Counted from the first letter of the stretch, positions 19,015 to 28,478 are shown. The stretch: DNA of 64,000 nucleotides from Sphingobacterium sp. UBA4616 (GCA_002386525.1 DGIS01000015.1:21554-85553), one strand, 5' to 3'. The notes: generated from the letters alone by a model not told the origin. Numbers and translations are program-made.

Positions 19015-19773
19015 ATGGGAAATACGTTTATGTTTCTTTTGATGGCATTGAATACAGCACTTTCATCACAGGAAGAATTAAAAACAACACAGCAAGAAAC
19101 CAGCGAGCATCGTATAAATGTGGAACGTCAACGCACAGAAGTTGATTCCTTATACGATGAAATGAACCTAGCGCAAGTATTACAATACGAAGCGTTTCGT
19201 CAAGCAATGGAAGGCAGGAAAGCTCTTCCTATCCACAACAAAGATATTATGACGGTCATCGATTTCTCGCTGGCATCCACTGAAAAGAGGCTAGTAGTAT
19301 TAGACCTTGCGCAGAAAAAGGTACTGTTTAATACGTTAGTTTCGCATGGCAAAAATAGCGGCGAGAATTACGCGGTAAATTTTTCGAATCAACAGGAATC
19401 ACTCAAAAGTTCCTTAGGTTTCTTTACGACTGAAAATACTTACAATGGTGAGAATGGCTATTCATTGGTGCTAAATGGTCTTGAGAAAGGCATAAATGAT
19501 AATGCCAAAGCGAGATATGTCGTAATGCATGGTGCAGATTATTGTAGCAATGGAACAATAGCGAGTTTAGGTAGACTCGGAAAAAGTTATGGCTGCCCTG
19601 CCGTACCGAGAGAATTTGCAGCCCCTATCATTAATACCATCAAAGATGGCACATTATTGTTTATCTACGCAGATAACGCTGAATATTTAAGCAAAACCCA
19701 CTTGATCCATCAACCGAATATTCTGATGGCCCAGTTTCATAAAAGACAGTCTATGTTTAACAATGAAGGCTAA
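19015..19773 (+). CDS. Murein L,D-transpeptidase catalytic-domain protein (YkuD_2 type)
   Basis: This 252-aa protein has a short hydrophobic N-terminus (residues 3-16), a charged helical segment (~20-70), and a domain of the YkuD_2 family. The presumed catalytic residues are H172 in VVMHGADYCS and C194 in LGKSYGCPAVP. It should be exported and act on peptidoglycan, though biochemical roles in this subfamily are poorly defined. It follows a classical L,D-transpeptidase with an intervening -7 box and ends at a strong terminator (19775-19812). The pair may act at different growth stages; that is inference. Confidence 0.85.
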   Translation: MGNTFMFLLMALNTALSSQEELKTTQQETSEHRINVERQRTEVDSLYDEMNLAQVLQYEAFRQAMEGRKALPIHNKDIMTVIDFSLASTEKRLVVLDLAQKKVLFNTLVSHGKNSGENYAVNFSNQQESLKSSLGFFTTENTYNGENGYSLVLNGLEKGINDNAKARYVVMHGADYCSNGTIASLGRLGKSYGCPAVPREFAAPIINTIKDGTLLFIYADNAEYLSKTHLIHQPNILMAQFHKRQSMFNNEG

Positions 19774-19774
19774 T

Positions 19775-19812
19775 AAAAAAAACCTGATGATGATTCATCA
19801 GGTTTTTTTATT
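19775..19812. terminator. Bidirectional terminator
   Basis: The stem AACCTGATGA/TCATCAGGTT is flanked by an A-run and a T-run, between the convergent transpeptidase and esterase genes. Confidence 0.9.
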
Positions 19813-19845
19813 ATTCAAAGCCGTTATGCCGGTTGACAAAATCTT

Positions 19846-20544
19846 TTAAGACTTATGCCTTTTCCTAAATTTCAACATCCAATTGTAAATTGCATCGTCG
19901 TGAAATAATCGCTCTACACTCCCATGTGTACCTCCTTTTATTACATTCAAACTCACATTAGCATCTGGATCCTCTTTTTTTATAGCCCGCATAATCTTTT
20001 TAGATTCCGAAATTGGCACTGCCCGATCGGCTGTACCATGGTGCAACCAAATAGGAACCTGAGTCAAATTGGACGCATACTGACTGGATCCACCACCACA
20101 TATGGCCACCGCTGCCGCTACCCTTTCCGGATATTTTCCAGCCACATCCATAGTACCGTAGGCCCCCATACTCATGCCACACACATAAATACGGTCCGGG
20201 TCAGCATTATAATGTCCGATGACATAATCCACAATTTCCATTACTTTATCTGCATCCCAGCCGCCCTTTGACTGTGGCGCAACAATAATCCCTGGAACTT
20301 CCTGGCCCTTATTGATAGCATACAGTACACCATAGCGCTTTACACGATCCAAATTTGTCCCAGAAAGACTCCTCCCATGCAAAAATACAAAAACAGGTTG
20401 CTTCTCAGTGGTGGAAGAATCTAGCCCGGAATTTTTCAATAAAAAGGGATACGTCGTTTCTCCTCTAATCGCCTGTACATCCTGCGCATTTACACGCATC
20501 AGTAGCATAAAGAAAACACATAGGTATAAATAAACTTTTCGCAT
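19846..20544 (-). CDS. Secreted alpha/beta-hydrolase (esterase/PHB-depolymerase-like)
   Basis: This 232-aa exported hydrolase has a signal peptide (1-20) and an alpha/beta-hydrolase fold. The catalytic triad is readable: S125 in the elbow CGMSMGAYG, D173 in HHGTADRAVP and H207 in GGTHGS. The oxyanion region is VFLHGRSLSG. Overall it resembles the esterase/phospholipase group annotated as PHB-depolymerase-like and the feruloyl-esterase relatives. The substrate is unknown, and no carbohydrate-binding module or PUL genes are adjacent. Confidence 0.87.
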   Translation of the reverse strand: MRKVYLYLCVFFMLLMRVNAQDVQAIRGETTYPFLLKNSGLDSSTTEKQPVFVFLHGRSLSGTNLDRVKRYGVLYAINKGQEVPGIIVAPQSKGGWDADKVMEIVDYVIGHYNADPDRIYVCGMSMGAYGTMDVAGKYPERVAAAVAICGGGSSQYASNLTQVPIWLHHGTADRAVPISESKKIMRAIKKEDPDANVSLNVIKGGTHGSVERLFHDDAIYNWMLKFRKRHKS

Positions 20545-20786
20545 ACGTTATGTATATAAAATTTAGCTTAATCTGGAACATTAAAAATACAATTAAATGG
20601 TTTTTCAGACCCGTATTTAACAAATTTTAACATTTTAAGCAGGCTGTATTTTACAAAGCTACCACTACGAAGCTAAATCTATAGTAAGGAATGAGCAGTA
20701 ATTTATACGATTCCATCCAATTATAATTGCATTTCAGATCAAATTTATCTTAGTTTGTAACTGTTGACGCAAATCGAAGCTCTCAC

Positions 20787-21992
20787 ATGAAAATATTACA
20801 TACCGCCGATTGGCACCTTGGAAAACGACTGGAAAGTTTCTCTCGAATAGACGAACAGACCCTGGTAATGGATGAGATCGTTCAGATTGCCGATCAGGAA
20901 AATGTCGACCTAGTTGTGATCGCCGGAGATCTATTCGATGCTTTTAACCCGGGAGTCGAAGCAATTGAGCTGTTCTATAGAACAATCAAACGTCTTAGCA
21001 AGGATGGTATGCGTCCTGTAATTGCTATTGCTGGCAATCACGATTCACCACATTTGGTTGATGCACCCGATCCGTTGGCAAGGGCATCCGGTATCATCTT
21101 AATCGGCCATCCGCGCGCCGTCGTCTCTCCTTTTGCTACGGAAGGCTTCGCTGTCGTACATGCAGACAAAGGCATTATCGTCTTAAAATTACCTCACTAT
21201 GAGCATCCGATTCGAATCCTTCATACCGCTTACGCGAATGAGATCCGCTTAAAACAATACTTAGGTGAAGATAAAGAAAGTAAGCTAAATGAGGTTTTGT
21301 CTTCCGAATGGAAAAAAATTGCCGATACCTATTGCGATGAAAAAGGCATTAACATCCTCATTGCCCATCTTTATATGAATAAGTTAGGTCGTCCACTTTT
21401 GGAAGAGCCGGATGGTGAAAAGCCGGTCAAAATAGGAAATGCAGACTTGATCTATTCACAAGCTATTCCGGAACAAGTCCAATATACCGCATTAGGACAT
21501 CTACACGGTTATCAAAATATAGGTTCTCTAGAGAAACCAGTCATCTACGCATCATCTCCCCTATGCTATAGCTTTTCAGAAGCTGGACAAACCAAATTTG
21601 TAGCACTAGTCGATGTATCGCCCGATACACAGGCCGCCGTAACCCCAATCCCACTCACACAAGGTAAGCCATTATTTAGAAAAACATTTGAGGATATTGA
21701 AAGTTGCATTTCCTGGCTAGAAGAAAATCCAGACGCTTTGGTAGAATTGACATTTAAATCCGACACCTTTTTGAAAGCGGAAGATCGCAAGCGGATCTAT
21801 CAGGCACATTCAGGGATAATCTATTTGATCCCAGTGGTTAAAGAGCGGGATAGCGAATTTATAGACACCAAAGAAATCAATCTTAAGCAAGACATATCTG
21901 TATTGTTTCAAGATTATTTCAAATCCAAAAATGCCAACCAGGCACCCAACGACGATCTCATTGATCTATTTCGCGAAATTTTAAATTCTTAA
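20787..21992 (+). CDS. sbcD: Exonuclease SbcCD, nuclease subunit D
   Basis: This 401-aa Mre11-type phosphoesterase is the nuclease of SbcCD, which opens DNA hairpins and trims blocked ends. Metal-binding motifs appear in order: DWHLGKR (D8, H10), AGDLFD, AGNHDSPH, IAHLYM and GHLHG. The length is normal. It lies 4 bp before sbcC, the usual arrangement. The C-terminal ~60 residues should bind the SbcC coiled coil. Confidence 0.97.
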   Translation: MKILHTADWHLGKRLESFSRIDEQTLVMDEIVQIADQENVDLVVIAGDLFDAFNPGVEAIELFYRTIKRLSKDGMRPVIAIAGNHDSPHLVDAPDPLARASGIILIGHPRAVVSPFATEGFAVVHADKGIIVLKLPHYEHPIRILHTAYANEIRLKQYLGEDKESKLNEVLSSEWKKIADTYCDEKGINILIAHLYMNKLGRPLLEEPDGEKPVKIGNADLIYSQAIPEQVQYTALGHLHGYQNIGSLEKPVIYASSPLCYSFSEAGQTKFVALVDVSPDTQAAVTPIPLTQGKPLFRKTFEDIESCISWLEENPDALVELTFKSDTFLKAEDRKRIYQAHSGIIYLIPVVKERDSEFIDTKEINLKQDISVLFQDYFKSKNANQAPNDDLIDLFREILNS

Positions 21993-21996
21993 TTAC

Positions 21997-24900
21997 ATGA
22001 TTCCATTAAAGCTAACACTAGAGGGCATCTATTCCTATCAGGATCGCCAGACGATCGATTTTACCGCACTTTCCGAAGCTGGACTTTTTGGTATTTTCGG
22101 CGCAGTGGGCTCTGGTAAATCGTCTATATTAGAAGCTATTACTTATGCGTTATATGGGGAAACAGAACGTTTGAATGCACGCGACAAACGTGGATATAAC
22201 ATGATGAATCTCAAGTCAAATAAGTCATATATAGAGCTTGATTTTGTCAATTTTGAAGAACGCACATTTAAAGTTACTCGCGAATTTAAACGCAACTCCA
22301 AAAACTTCGATGACGTAAAATCGCCAACCGTCGTGCTCTATGAGAAATTAAATGAAACATGGGTTCCATTAGAAGGCAGTAATACACAACAAATAATAGG
22401 ACTAAGCTATGAAAACTTCAAAAGAACAATCATCATTCCACAAGGACAATTCAAAGAATTTATAGAACTTGGCGCCAGGGAACGCACAGATATGATGAAA
22501 GAGATTTTTCAATTGCATCGGTTTGACCTACAGGATAAAGTTTCTACGTTATATAAGAAAAATCAATCCGAATTAGATCACTTGAACGGTCAATTATCGG
22601 GATTTGAAGAGATCACTTCAGACCTTGTAACAGCCACCAGCGAAAAGTTACAGGCTGAACTTCAATCTTTCGCGTCCATAGAATCTTCGCATAAATTACA
22701 GCATGAAAAATTCATGCAGCTCCAAAAACTTAAAGCGGATTTCCTTGAATTGAACCGGACGAAATTACGTTACGAAGAATTACTTGAACAGAAAGGACAA
22801 AAGGAGAATTTAAGGCTACAATTAAATCAGTTTGAGGAGGCCCAGACCAAATTTTTACACAGTCTCAAGTCCAAAGAAAAATTAGATCTTGAAAAGGGAT
22901 CAACGCAAAGAAAATTGGCGAACGAAGAAGTAAAAAAAACAGAAATACAACAGCTTATACAGGAGCATCAATCTCGTTTAAATATATTAAAACCGGGGTA
23001 TGAACTACTACCGCAACGTCGTATTCAGGAATTAGATCTTGAATTAATACAGCAATTGATTACCTTTTCCAATGAAATTAAAGGCTTGCAAGATCGCGCA
23101 GAGAAAGGGCGCCATTTTGTCGAAGAAGCGAAAAAACAACAAATACATTATAAAGCAAAAATCCTGGGAACTGAAAGTGAAATTTCGAATTTAAAGCGTG
23201 CTAAACCTTCGCCGCATGAATTGATGGAATTAGGCCAATGGTATACTAGACAACAGGGGATACAACAACAAGAAAACGATCTTAATAAGCAATTGGTCGA
23301 TTTAGAAAACAATGCCAGCGAAATTAGACGAGAATTACAAAATTTCAGCGGCAACCTGGAAGAATTTCAATCAACCCATGCCCATGTTGTTCAGGAATTG
23401 GAACAAAAGCTCAATAAGCTACAGGATGAAAGGGCCCATCTGCTTTTACAGCAACGGCTAACACAATATGCTAAAAATTTGAAAGAAGGGTCGCCTTGCC
23501 CCCTATGTGGTGCAATTGAACATCCCATGGTCAACCATGGGCAGGATATTTCGCTAGAAATCCTTGCTCATGAAAAATTAATGACCGACACGACTGAACT
23601 CCTAAAACTAAAACAGGATCAAAAATTCCAAGTGGACAAACTTGTTCTTCGTTTGCAATCCTTGACAGATCAAAAACACGAGCTGAATACGAAAATTCAA
23701 TTGCATAAGTCCATAAAAATAGTGCATTTCAATGAATTTGTATGGACAGGCTACAGCAGCACAGATGAATCCATCTATGCTTCCAAAAAACAGGAGCTTT
23801 CCAAAATTGAAACCCTAATCCAGGCCCTCGAAAATCAGCTTGCAGATTATCAGACTGCTTTAGCTTCTGTAGAGGAAAATCTGGAGAAATACAACAAGGC
23901 CCTGGGGCAATTTGAACGCGACGAAGTAAGCAAGCAAGCACAGATCAATCAAAATATTGGAAATTTAAAACTGCTCAGCTGGTTCGATTACCAATCGAAA
24001 GACGCCCAAACTGTCGAAGAAGAATACAACACGATCAAAAACTCAAATATTACGGTAGAAAAAGAGTTTGTTGCGATAAACGATAAGTTAAGCGAGTTAA
24101 ACAGTCAATTCGCAGGGCAAAATAGCGTGGTGAATGCCATCTCGGAACGACTTCAAACAATTAAAAGTGAAATTCTGGAAGTTGACGGCACGTTGCAGCA
24201 GCATCTTTTAGCCTCGCCGTTTAACGCTATCGAGGAGGTTAAGCATATACTTGCACAAAACTTACCCGTACAGCAAATCCGACTTGAGCTGGAGCAGTTT
24301 CAAATTGATTTTGAAACTGTAAAGGCGCAAATTGCTCAACTGGAACACAAGCTTGCTGGTCAAGTTTATGAAGAAACAATCTTTATTGAACAAGAAAAGG
24401 CGCTGGAGGAAAGCGCTCGACAATTGAAAGAAAGTACTGAAAATGTTGCCAAGCTGAGGCAGGAACTCAACCAATTGATGATTGCTTACGCTAAAAAAGA
24501 GACGCTTCTGCAGCAACAAATGAAGCTAAACGTCCGTAATGAAAATTTGAAACAGCTTTTCAATCTATTTAAAGGTGCCGGTTTTGTACAGTATGTTTCT
24601 TCAATTTATCTACGTCAATTGTGCGACCACGCCAATATTCGTTTTCACCGTATGACACGAAATCAACTTAGTCTACAGATCAACGAAAACAATGAGTTTG
24701 AGATTATAGATTATTTGAATGAAGGGAAGAGCCGTAGTGTAAAAACCTTATCCGGCGGCCAGGCTTTTCAAGTATCGCTAAGCTTGGCGCTCGCGCTCGC
24801 GGAAAGCGTACAGTCGAGTACGAGCGCGAGCAAAAACTTTTTCTTTATTGATGAAGGTTTTGGGACACAAGACACCGCTTCAGTCAATATTGTGTTTGAA

Positions 24901-25035
24901 ACCCTGTTAGAGCTACGCCGCGAAAATCGTATTGTAGGGATCATTTCCCATGTTGAGGAGCTTAAAGAACGAATTCCGATATCCCTTTCCATAGAAAAAG
25001 ATGAAGAGCGCGGTAGTCAAATTTTTATTAATTAA
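21997..25035 (+). CDS. sbcC: Exonuclease SbcCD, ATPase subunit C
   Basis: This is a 1012-aa Rad50-type ATPase, the partner of SbcD. Walker A is GAVGSGKS (residues 35-42). Two long coiled coils flank a zinc hook CPLC (C501 and C504), almost exactly mid-protein. The signature TLSGGQAFQ and Walker B FFFIDEGFG close the C-terminal half. The complex tethers DNA ends and cleaves hairpins formed by palindromes. Near the 3' end the coding sequence itself contains an unusually G+C-rich 11-bp inverted repeat (24789-24799 and 24821-24831). A longer perfect inverted repeat follows the gene. Confidence 0.97.
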   Translation: MIPLKLTLEGIYSYQDRQTIDFTALSEAGLFGIFGAVGSGKSSILEAITYALYGETERLNARDKRGYNMMNLKSNKSYIELDFVNFEERTFKVTREFKRNSKNFDDVKSPTVVLYEKLNETWVPLEGSNTQQIIGLSYENFKRTIIIPQGQFKEFIELGARERTDMMKEIFQLHRFDLQDKVSTLYKKNQSELDHLNGQLSGFEEITSDLVTATSEKLQAELQSFASIESSHKLQHEKFMQLQKLKADFLELNRTKLRYEELLEQKGQKENLRLQLNQFEEAQTKFLHSLKSKEKLDLEKGSTQRKLANEEVKKTEIQQLIQEHQSRLNILKPGYELLPQRRIQELDLELIQQLITFSNEIKGLQDRAEKGRHFVEEAKKQQIHYKAKILGTESEISNLKRAKPSPHELMELGQWYTRQQGIQQQENDLNKQLVDLENNASEIRRELQNFSGNLEEFQSTHAHVVQELEQKLNKLQDERAHLLLQQRLTQYAKNLKEGSPCPLCGAIEHPMVNHGQDISLEILAHEKLMTDTTELLKLKQDQKFQVDKLVLRLQSLTDQKHELNTKIQLHKSIKIVHFNEFVWTGYSSTDESIYASKKQELSKIETLIQALENQLADYQTALASVEENLEKYNKALGQFERDEVSKQAQINQNIGNLKLLSWFDYQSKDAQTVEEEYNTIKNSNITVEKEFVAINDKLSELNSQFAGQNSVVNAISERLQTIKSEILEVDGTLQQHLLASPFNAIEEVKHILAQNLPVQQIRLELEQFQIDFETVKAQIAQLEHKLAGQVYEETIFIEQEKALEESARQLKESTENVAKLRQELNQLMIAYAKKETLLQQQMKLNVRNENLKQLFNLFKGAGFVQYVSSIYLRQLCDHANIRFHRMTRNQLSLQINENNEFEIIDYLNEGKSRSVKTLSGGQAFQVSLSLALALAESVQSSTSASKNFFFIDEGFGTQDTASVNIVFETLLELRRENRIVGIISHVEELKERIPISLSIEKDEERGSQIFIN

Positions 25036-25048
25036 GATCAAAAGTTAT

Positions 25049-25110
25049 TTTGTATATTAGTTATTGCGGTCATATCCGTTACAGAAAGGCCGCAATAACT
25101 AATATACAAA
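25049..25110. repeat. Perfect 21-bp inverted repeat behind sbcC
   Basis: The left arm is 25049-25069 and the right arm 25090-25110, perfectly complementary, with a 20-nt loop. No T-run follows, so it is a poor rho-independent terminator. It begins 13 bp after the sbcC stop and ends 4 bp before a possible small ORF. In RNA it would form a very stable hairpin; in DNA it could extrude as a cruciform. Confidence 0.9.
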
Positions 25111-25114
25111 GATT

Positions 25115-25312
25115 ATGGGCTTATTTTCAAACAGCAAAAAAGGAAAAGGGTCTCATCCTTTTTTTCATAAGGGAAGCAAGACGAACAGCAATAATTTCCA
25201 ATCTGGAAGCGGTTCCGATTCCCCGCACATTCCGCAGTCCATGCTATTTATCAAGCACTATGATATCCTGACTATCTTAAGAGAGATTCTTATGCCGCAC
25301 AACCAAAACTAA
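25115..25312 (+). CDS. Possible small basic protein, 65 aa
   Basis: I do not recognise this short frame. It starts with ATG (MGLFSNSKKGKGSHPFFHKG), is basic and Ser/Asn-rich in its first half, and ends with a more hydrophobic helix-like part (LFIKHYDILTILREIL). The start codon lies only 4 bp beyond a perfect hairpin, which could hide the ribosome-binding region. An overlapping frame at 25050-25271 starts with TTG inside the hairpin and is less credible. It may be a real small gene or chance coding. Confidence 0.35.
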   Translation: MGLFSNSKKGKGSHPFFHKGSKTNSNNFQSGSGSDSPHIPQSMLFIKHYDILTILREILMPHNQN

Positions 25313-25395
25313 GATTTGAAAAAAAGAAGTTTAATTTAACATTGTAAAACTTTTCTAAAGAAATATTGTCATACGATAAAATAGGTCAAAGACAG

Positions 25396-25403
25396 TATAT
25401 TTG
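25396..25403 (+). promoter_or_regulatory. -7 box for the AI-2E-type permease gene
   Basis: TATATTTG fits TAnnTTTG and ends 8 bp before the ATG at 25412. The implied leader is only a few nucleotides, or translation may begin at the second Met (25454). Confidence 0.5.
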
Positions 25404-25411
25404 TCAACTAT

Positions 25412-26506
25412 ATGAAATATAAACAAATCAACAATAACTCCATTAATCAAATTATGCTTATCCTTATCATCCTAGCGATATGCATATTGATCTTTACGAG
25501 CTTATTTTATTATTTACCCGGTTTTTTAGGAGCGATAACGCTGTACATTCTATTTAGAAAAATCAACTATAAGCTTACGGAAGAAAAAAGATGGAATAAG
25601 TCGGCGGCAAGTATTCTCTTAATCTTACTGACAATTGTCTTTTTGGTTGGCCCACTTTATCTGCTAATCAACTACATGGTACCCCAGGTTACAGAGGTCA
25701 TTAGCAACAAAGACGAACTGATGCAGAAATTCGATTCTGTAAAGAGCTATTTAAAATCCAGTCCCTACTTCAGTAATATTGACCTTTCAGATTCTGCATT
25801 GATGCAAACACTCCAGCGAGCAGCTAAATTTATCCCCAACATCCTTAATTCCGTCGCAGAGGTTGGAGTCAACTTACTGGTTGCATTATTTGTACTTTAT
25901 TTTATGCTTGTAAGCAGCAAGAAGCTGGAAGAAACTATTTATCACGCCATTCCGTTTACCAAAGCTAGTAAGGCTGAGTTATGGAAAGAATTCGATATGA
26001 TGGTCAAATCCAACGCTATTGGTATTCCAATTTTAGCCATGTGTCAAGGTATTGTTGCCGGGCTTGGCTATTGGTTTTTTGGGTTGGAAAGTCCTATTTT
26101 CTTAGGAATATTAACGGCTGTCTCCACGATAATACCGATTTTGGGAACAATGGTGGTCTATTTACCAGCTGCACTATTTCTACTCGCCAATGGGCAATCC
26201 GGAAGTGCTATAGGTCTTGCTTTGTATGGAATCATTATTATAGGAAGTATAGATAATGTTCTCCGCTTTACCATTTTAAAAAAGCTGGGTGATGTACACC
26301 CCCTAATTACGGTATTTGGTGTCTTACTTGGGTTAAATCTGTTCGGTATGCTGGGATTAATATTTGGTCCTTTAATTCTATCCTGTGTTGGCGTACTTCT
26401 CAAAGTTTACAGTATCGAATTCGGAAAAAGCGCACCAGAAATTATTCAGTCAACGTCCTTAATAGAACCTAAGTCCGTAGGCGAGAAACCAGATATCATC
26501 GAATAA
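25412..26506 (+). CDS. AI-2E family transporter (TqsA/PerM-like permease)
   Basis: This 364-aa inner-membrane protein has about eight helices with the AI-2E layout: two N-terminal pairs, a long soluble segment (~residues 95-150) and a C-terminal block. The block contains the family stretch FLGILTAVSTIIPILGTMVVYLPA. Members export varied small molecules; the AI-2 label is historical, and the substrate here is unknown. The first ATG is used, but residue 15 (MLILIILAIC) could also be the start given the promoter position. It is monocistronic, followed by 229 bp without features. Confidence 0.87.
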   Translation: MKYKQINNNSINQIMLILIILAICILIFTSLFYYLPGFLGAITLYILFRKINYKLTEEKRWNKSAASILLILLTIVFLVGPLYLLINYMVPQVTEVISNKDELMQKFDSVKSYLKSSPYFSNIDLSDSALMQTLQRAAKFIPNILNSVAEVGVNLLVALFVLYFMLVSSKKLEETIYHAIPFTKASKAELWKEFDMMVKSNAIGIPILAMCQGIVAGLGYWFFGLESPIFLGILTAVSTIIPILGTMVVYLPAALFLLANGQSGSAIGLALYGIIIIGSIDNVLRFTILKKLGDVHPLITVFGVLLGLNLFGMLGLIFGPLILSCVGVLLKVYSIEFGKSAPEIIQSTSLIEPKSVGEKPDIIE

Positions 26507-26735
26507 GCAAGGCTAGGCGGATCGCAGTGTATCTATCGAAGTCTATCTAACGATCAAACTCGATATCCAGTAAACTGTCATAAATGAAATTGTAAGGTAT
26601 AAAATCCGCTTTTTTTCATAGTTTTGGTTCGTTAATGTATTCGAGTATCGCTGATTTTATTTAAAAATCTAATATTGGATGCAAACGAAAGAAAAGATCA
26701 AATCATTGATACTGATTTAAAAGCAAATGTAATCT

Positions 26736-27341
26736 ATGAACAAAAAAATAGTTTTAGGAGTAACAGCGGTATTCATGGCTGGAATCCTTTACTCATGTGG
26801 CGATAACAATAAAACAAAAACTGACGGTACAACAATGCCTACACAAGAGGCTGCTTCAGAAAATCATGACCATGCGGGACATGATCACGGGCAGACGGCC
26901 CCTACCCAATCTTCCGAACCAGCTGCAATTCTCCCTAATTTTACTTTTTATCAACTTCGCTCCGGGATAAGAGTTACAAACGAGAATGTCGCCAAAGACA
27001 AGAATACCGTATTTATTCTTTTTGATCCAGGCTGTAGCCACTGTCAGCATGAGGCTATCGAGTTAGAAAAAAACATGGATCGTTTAAAAGATGTAAATAT
27101 CTATTATATCTCCATGAATGACCCGGCGTTAGTATTGGGCTTTTTTGACAGTTTTGCTCCAAAATTATCCAAAGCATCGAATGTTGAAGTATTGATCGAT
27201 AAAGACCAGACGTTTATTCAAAAAATCCATGTGCCGACACAATTCCCAGCGAATTATGTTTATGGAGCGGATGGAAAGCTGAAAGCACATTGGGAGGGCG
27301 AAAAAAATATCAACGAAGCAATAAGCCAATTTCATAAATAA
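26736..27341 (+). CDS. Thioredoxin-fold (redoxin) lipoprotein with His-rich linker
   Basis: This 201-aa lipoprotein (LYSC, lipid Cys C21) has a low-complexity linker with histidines H44, H46, H49 and H51 (ENHDHAGHDHGQ) and then a thioredoxin-like domain. The redox pair is C100 and C103 in FDPGCSHCQHEA. The His cluster looks metal-binding. It probably acts in the periplasm as a thiol-disulfide or peroxide-linked redoxin, possibly metal-responsive. It ends 6 bp before the GAPDH gene, so the two are likely co-transcribed, an odd pairing of an exported redox protein with a glycolytic enzyme. Confidence 0.8.
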   Translation: MNKKIVLGVTAVFMAGILYSCGDNNKTKTDGTTMPTQEAASENHDHAGHDHGQTAPTQSSEPAAILPNFTFYQLRSGIRVTNENVAKDKNTVFILFDPGCSHCQHEAIELEKNMDRLKDVNIYYISMNDPALVLGFFDSFAPKLSKASNVEVLIDKDQTFIQKIHVPTQFPANYVYGADGKLKAHWEGEKNINEAISQFHK

Positions 27342-27347
27342 TCTGAA

Positions 27348-28370
27348 ATGCTCAACATAGCAATCAACGGATTCGGTCGTATCGGCAGAAATACATTGCG
27401 TAATATTTTTCTTCGCGGAGCTTCTGATGAGCTAAAAATCATTGCAATAAATGATTTGACAGATACAAAGACGCTTGCCCATTTATTTAAATATGATTCG
27501 GTGCACGGCCCTTTTTACGGCACTGTGTCTCACGATGAAAATCACATCATTATCAATGGCAAAGCTATCCTTGTTACCAATCAAAAAGATCCTTCGACGC
27601 TACCGTGGAGAGAATTAGGTATCGATGTTGTGATAGAATCAACAGGGCATTTTACGACACGTGCCAAGTCAGCTTTACATTTAGAAGCAGGTGCAAAAAA
27701 AGTAATTATCTCAGCACCGGCACAAGACAAGGATATTCCGACAGTGGTACTCGGCATCAATGATCGGACTATCGATCTTTCGGCATCCATTTTATCCAAT
27801 GCCTCTTGCACGACCAATAATGTTGCTCCCTTAGTAAAAATTTTAGATGACCATTGGGGCATAAAAGATGGCTATATTACCACGGTGCACTCCATGACGG
27901 GTGATCAAAATCTTCATGACGCACCACATAAAGATTTACGGAGAGCGCGAGCAGCGTCATCTGCAATCATTCCAACAACAACAGGTGCGGCTAAAGCAAT
28001 CACCAACGTTTTTCCCCATTTACAGAATAAGCTCGGCGGCGCTGGAATACGTGTACCCGTACTAAATGGATCATTAACGGACTTTACTTGCACCCTTGAA
28101 AAACACACCACAGTTGAAGAAATTAATAAGGCCTTTCGATGGGCAGCCGAAAATGAATTGAAGGAAGTGCTGTATTACACAGAGGATCCAATCGTTTCAG
28201 TTGATATTATCAATAACCCATATTCCTGTGTTTTTGATGCTCAACTCACTTCTATTGTTGGGGGCTTGGTCAAAGTGGTGGGTTGGTACGATAATGAATT
28301 TGGTTATTCCAATCGATTGGTTGATTTACTGATTAAGATCGATCATTTAAATGAAAAGTCTTTCCCCTAA
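27348..28370 (+). CDS. gap: Glyceraldehyde-3-phosphate dehydrogenase, type I
   Basis: This 340-aa enzyme oxidises glyceraldehyde-3-phosphate to 1,3-bisphosphoglycerate in glycolysis, or the reverse in gluconeogenesis. The Rossmann motif is INGFGRIGR (6-14), and N35-D36 in AINDLTD fits NAD preference. The catalytic residues are C154 in SNASCTTN and H181 in TVHSMTGDQ. Length and features are normal. It lies 6 bp after the redoxin lipoprotein and ends at a hairpin shared with the convergent gene. I cannot tell whether this is the main cellular copy. Confidence 0.95.
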   Translation: MLNIAINGFGRIGRNTLRNIFLRGASDELKIIAINDLTDTKTLAHLFKYDSVHGPFYGTVSHDENHIIINGKAILVTNQKDPSTLPWRELGIDVVIESTGHFTTRAKSALHLEAGAKKVIISAPAQDKDIPTVVLGINDRTIDLSASILSNASCTTNNVAPLVKILDDHWGIKDGYITTVHSMTGDQNLHDAPHKDLRRARAASSAIIPTTTGAAKAITNVFPHLQNKLGGAGIRVPVLNGSLTDFTCTLEKHTTVEEINKAFRWAAENELKEVLYYTEDPIVSVDIINNPYSCVFDAQLTSIVGGLVKVVGWYDNEFGYSNRLVDLLIKIDHLNEKSFP

Positions 28371-28437
28371 ATGAACTGCTGTCCGCTATACTGATGAAAG
28401 ACAGCTATTCTGATTTATTTGATGAGAAGTGGCATAT

Positions 28438-28478
28438 AATAAGAAAGCCTGTATTAAATACAGGCTTTCTTATTATAG
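28438..28478. terminator. Bidirectional terminator overlapping a stop codon
   Basis: This is a nearly perfect inverted repeat (TAATAAGAAAGCCTGTA with its complement, 5-nt loop). The right arm contains the stop codon of the minus-strand gene at 28473. It separates gap from the pyrD-TIGR02757 operon. Confidence 0.85.

Noticed and set aside
25050..25271. 73-aa frame starting with TTG inside the hairpin
   Set aside because: The first 20 codons are the inverted repeat itself and the sequence has no protein character; the ATG frame at 25115 is slightly better.
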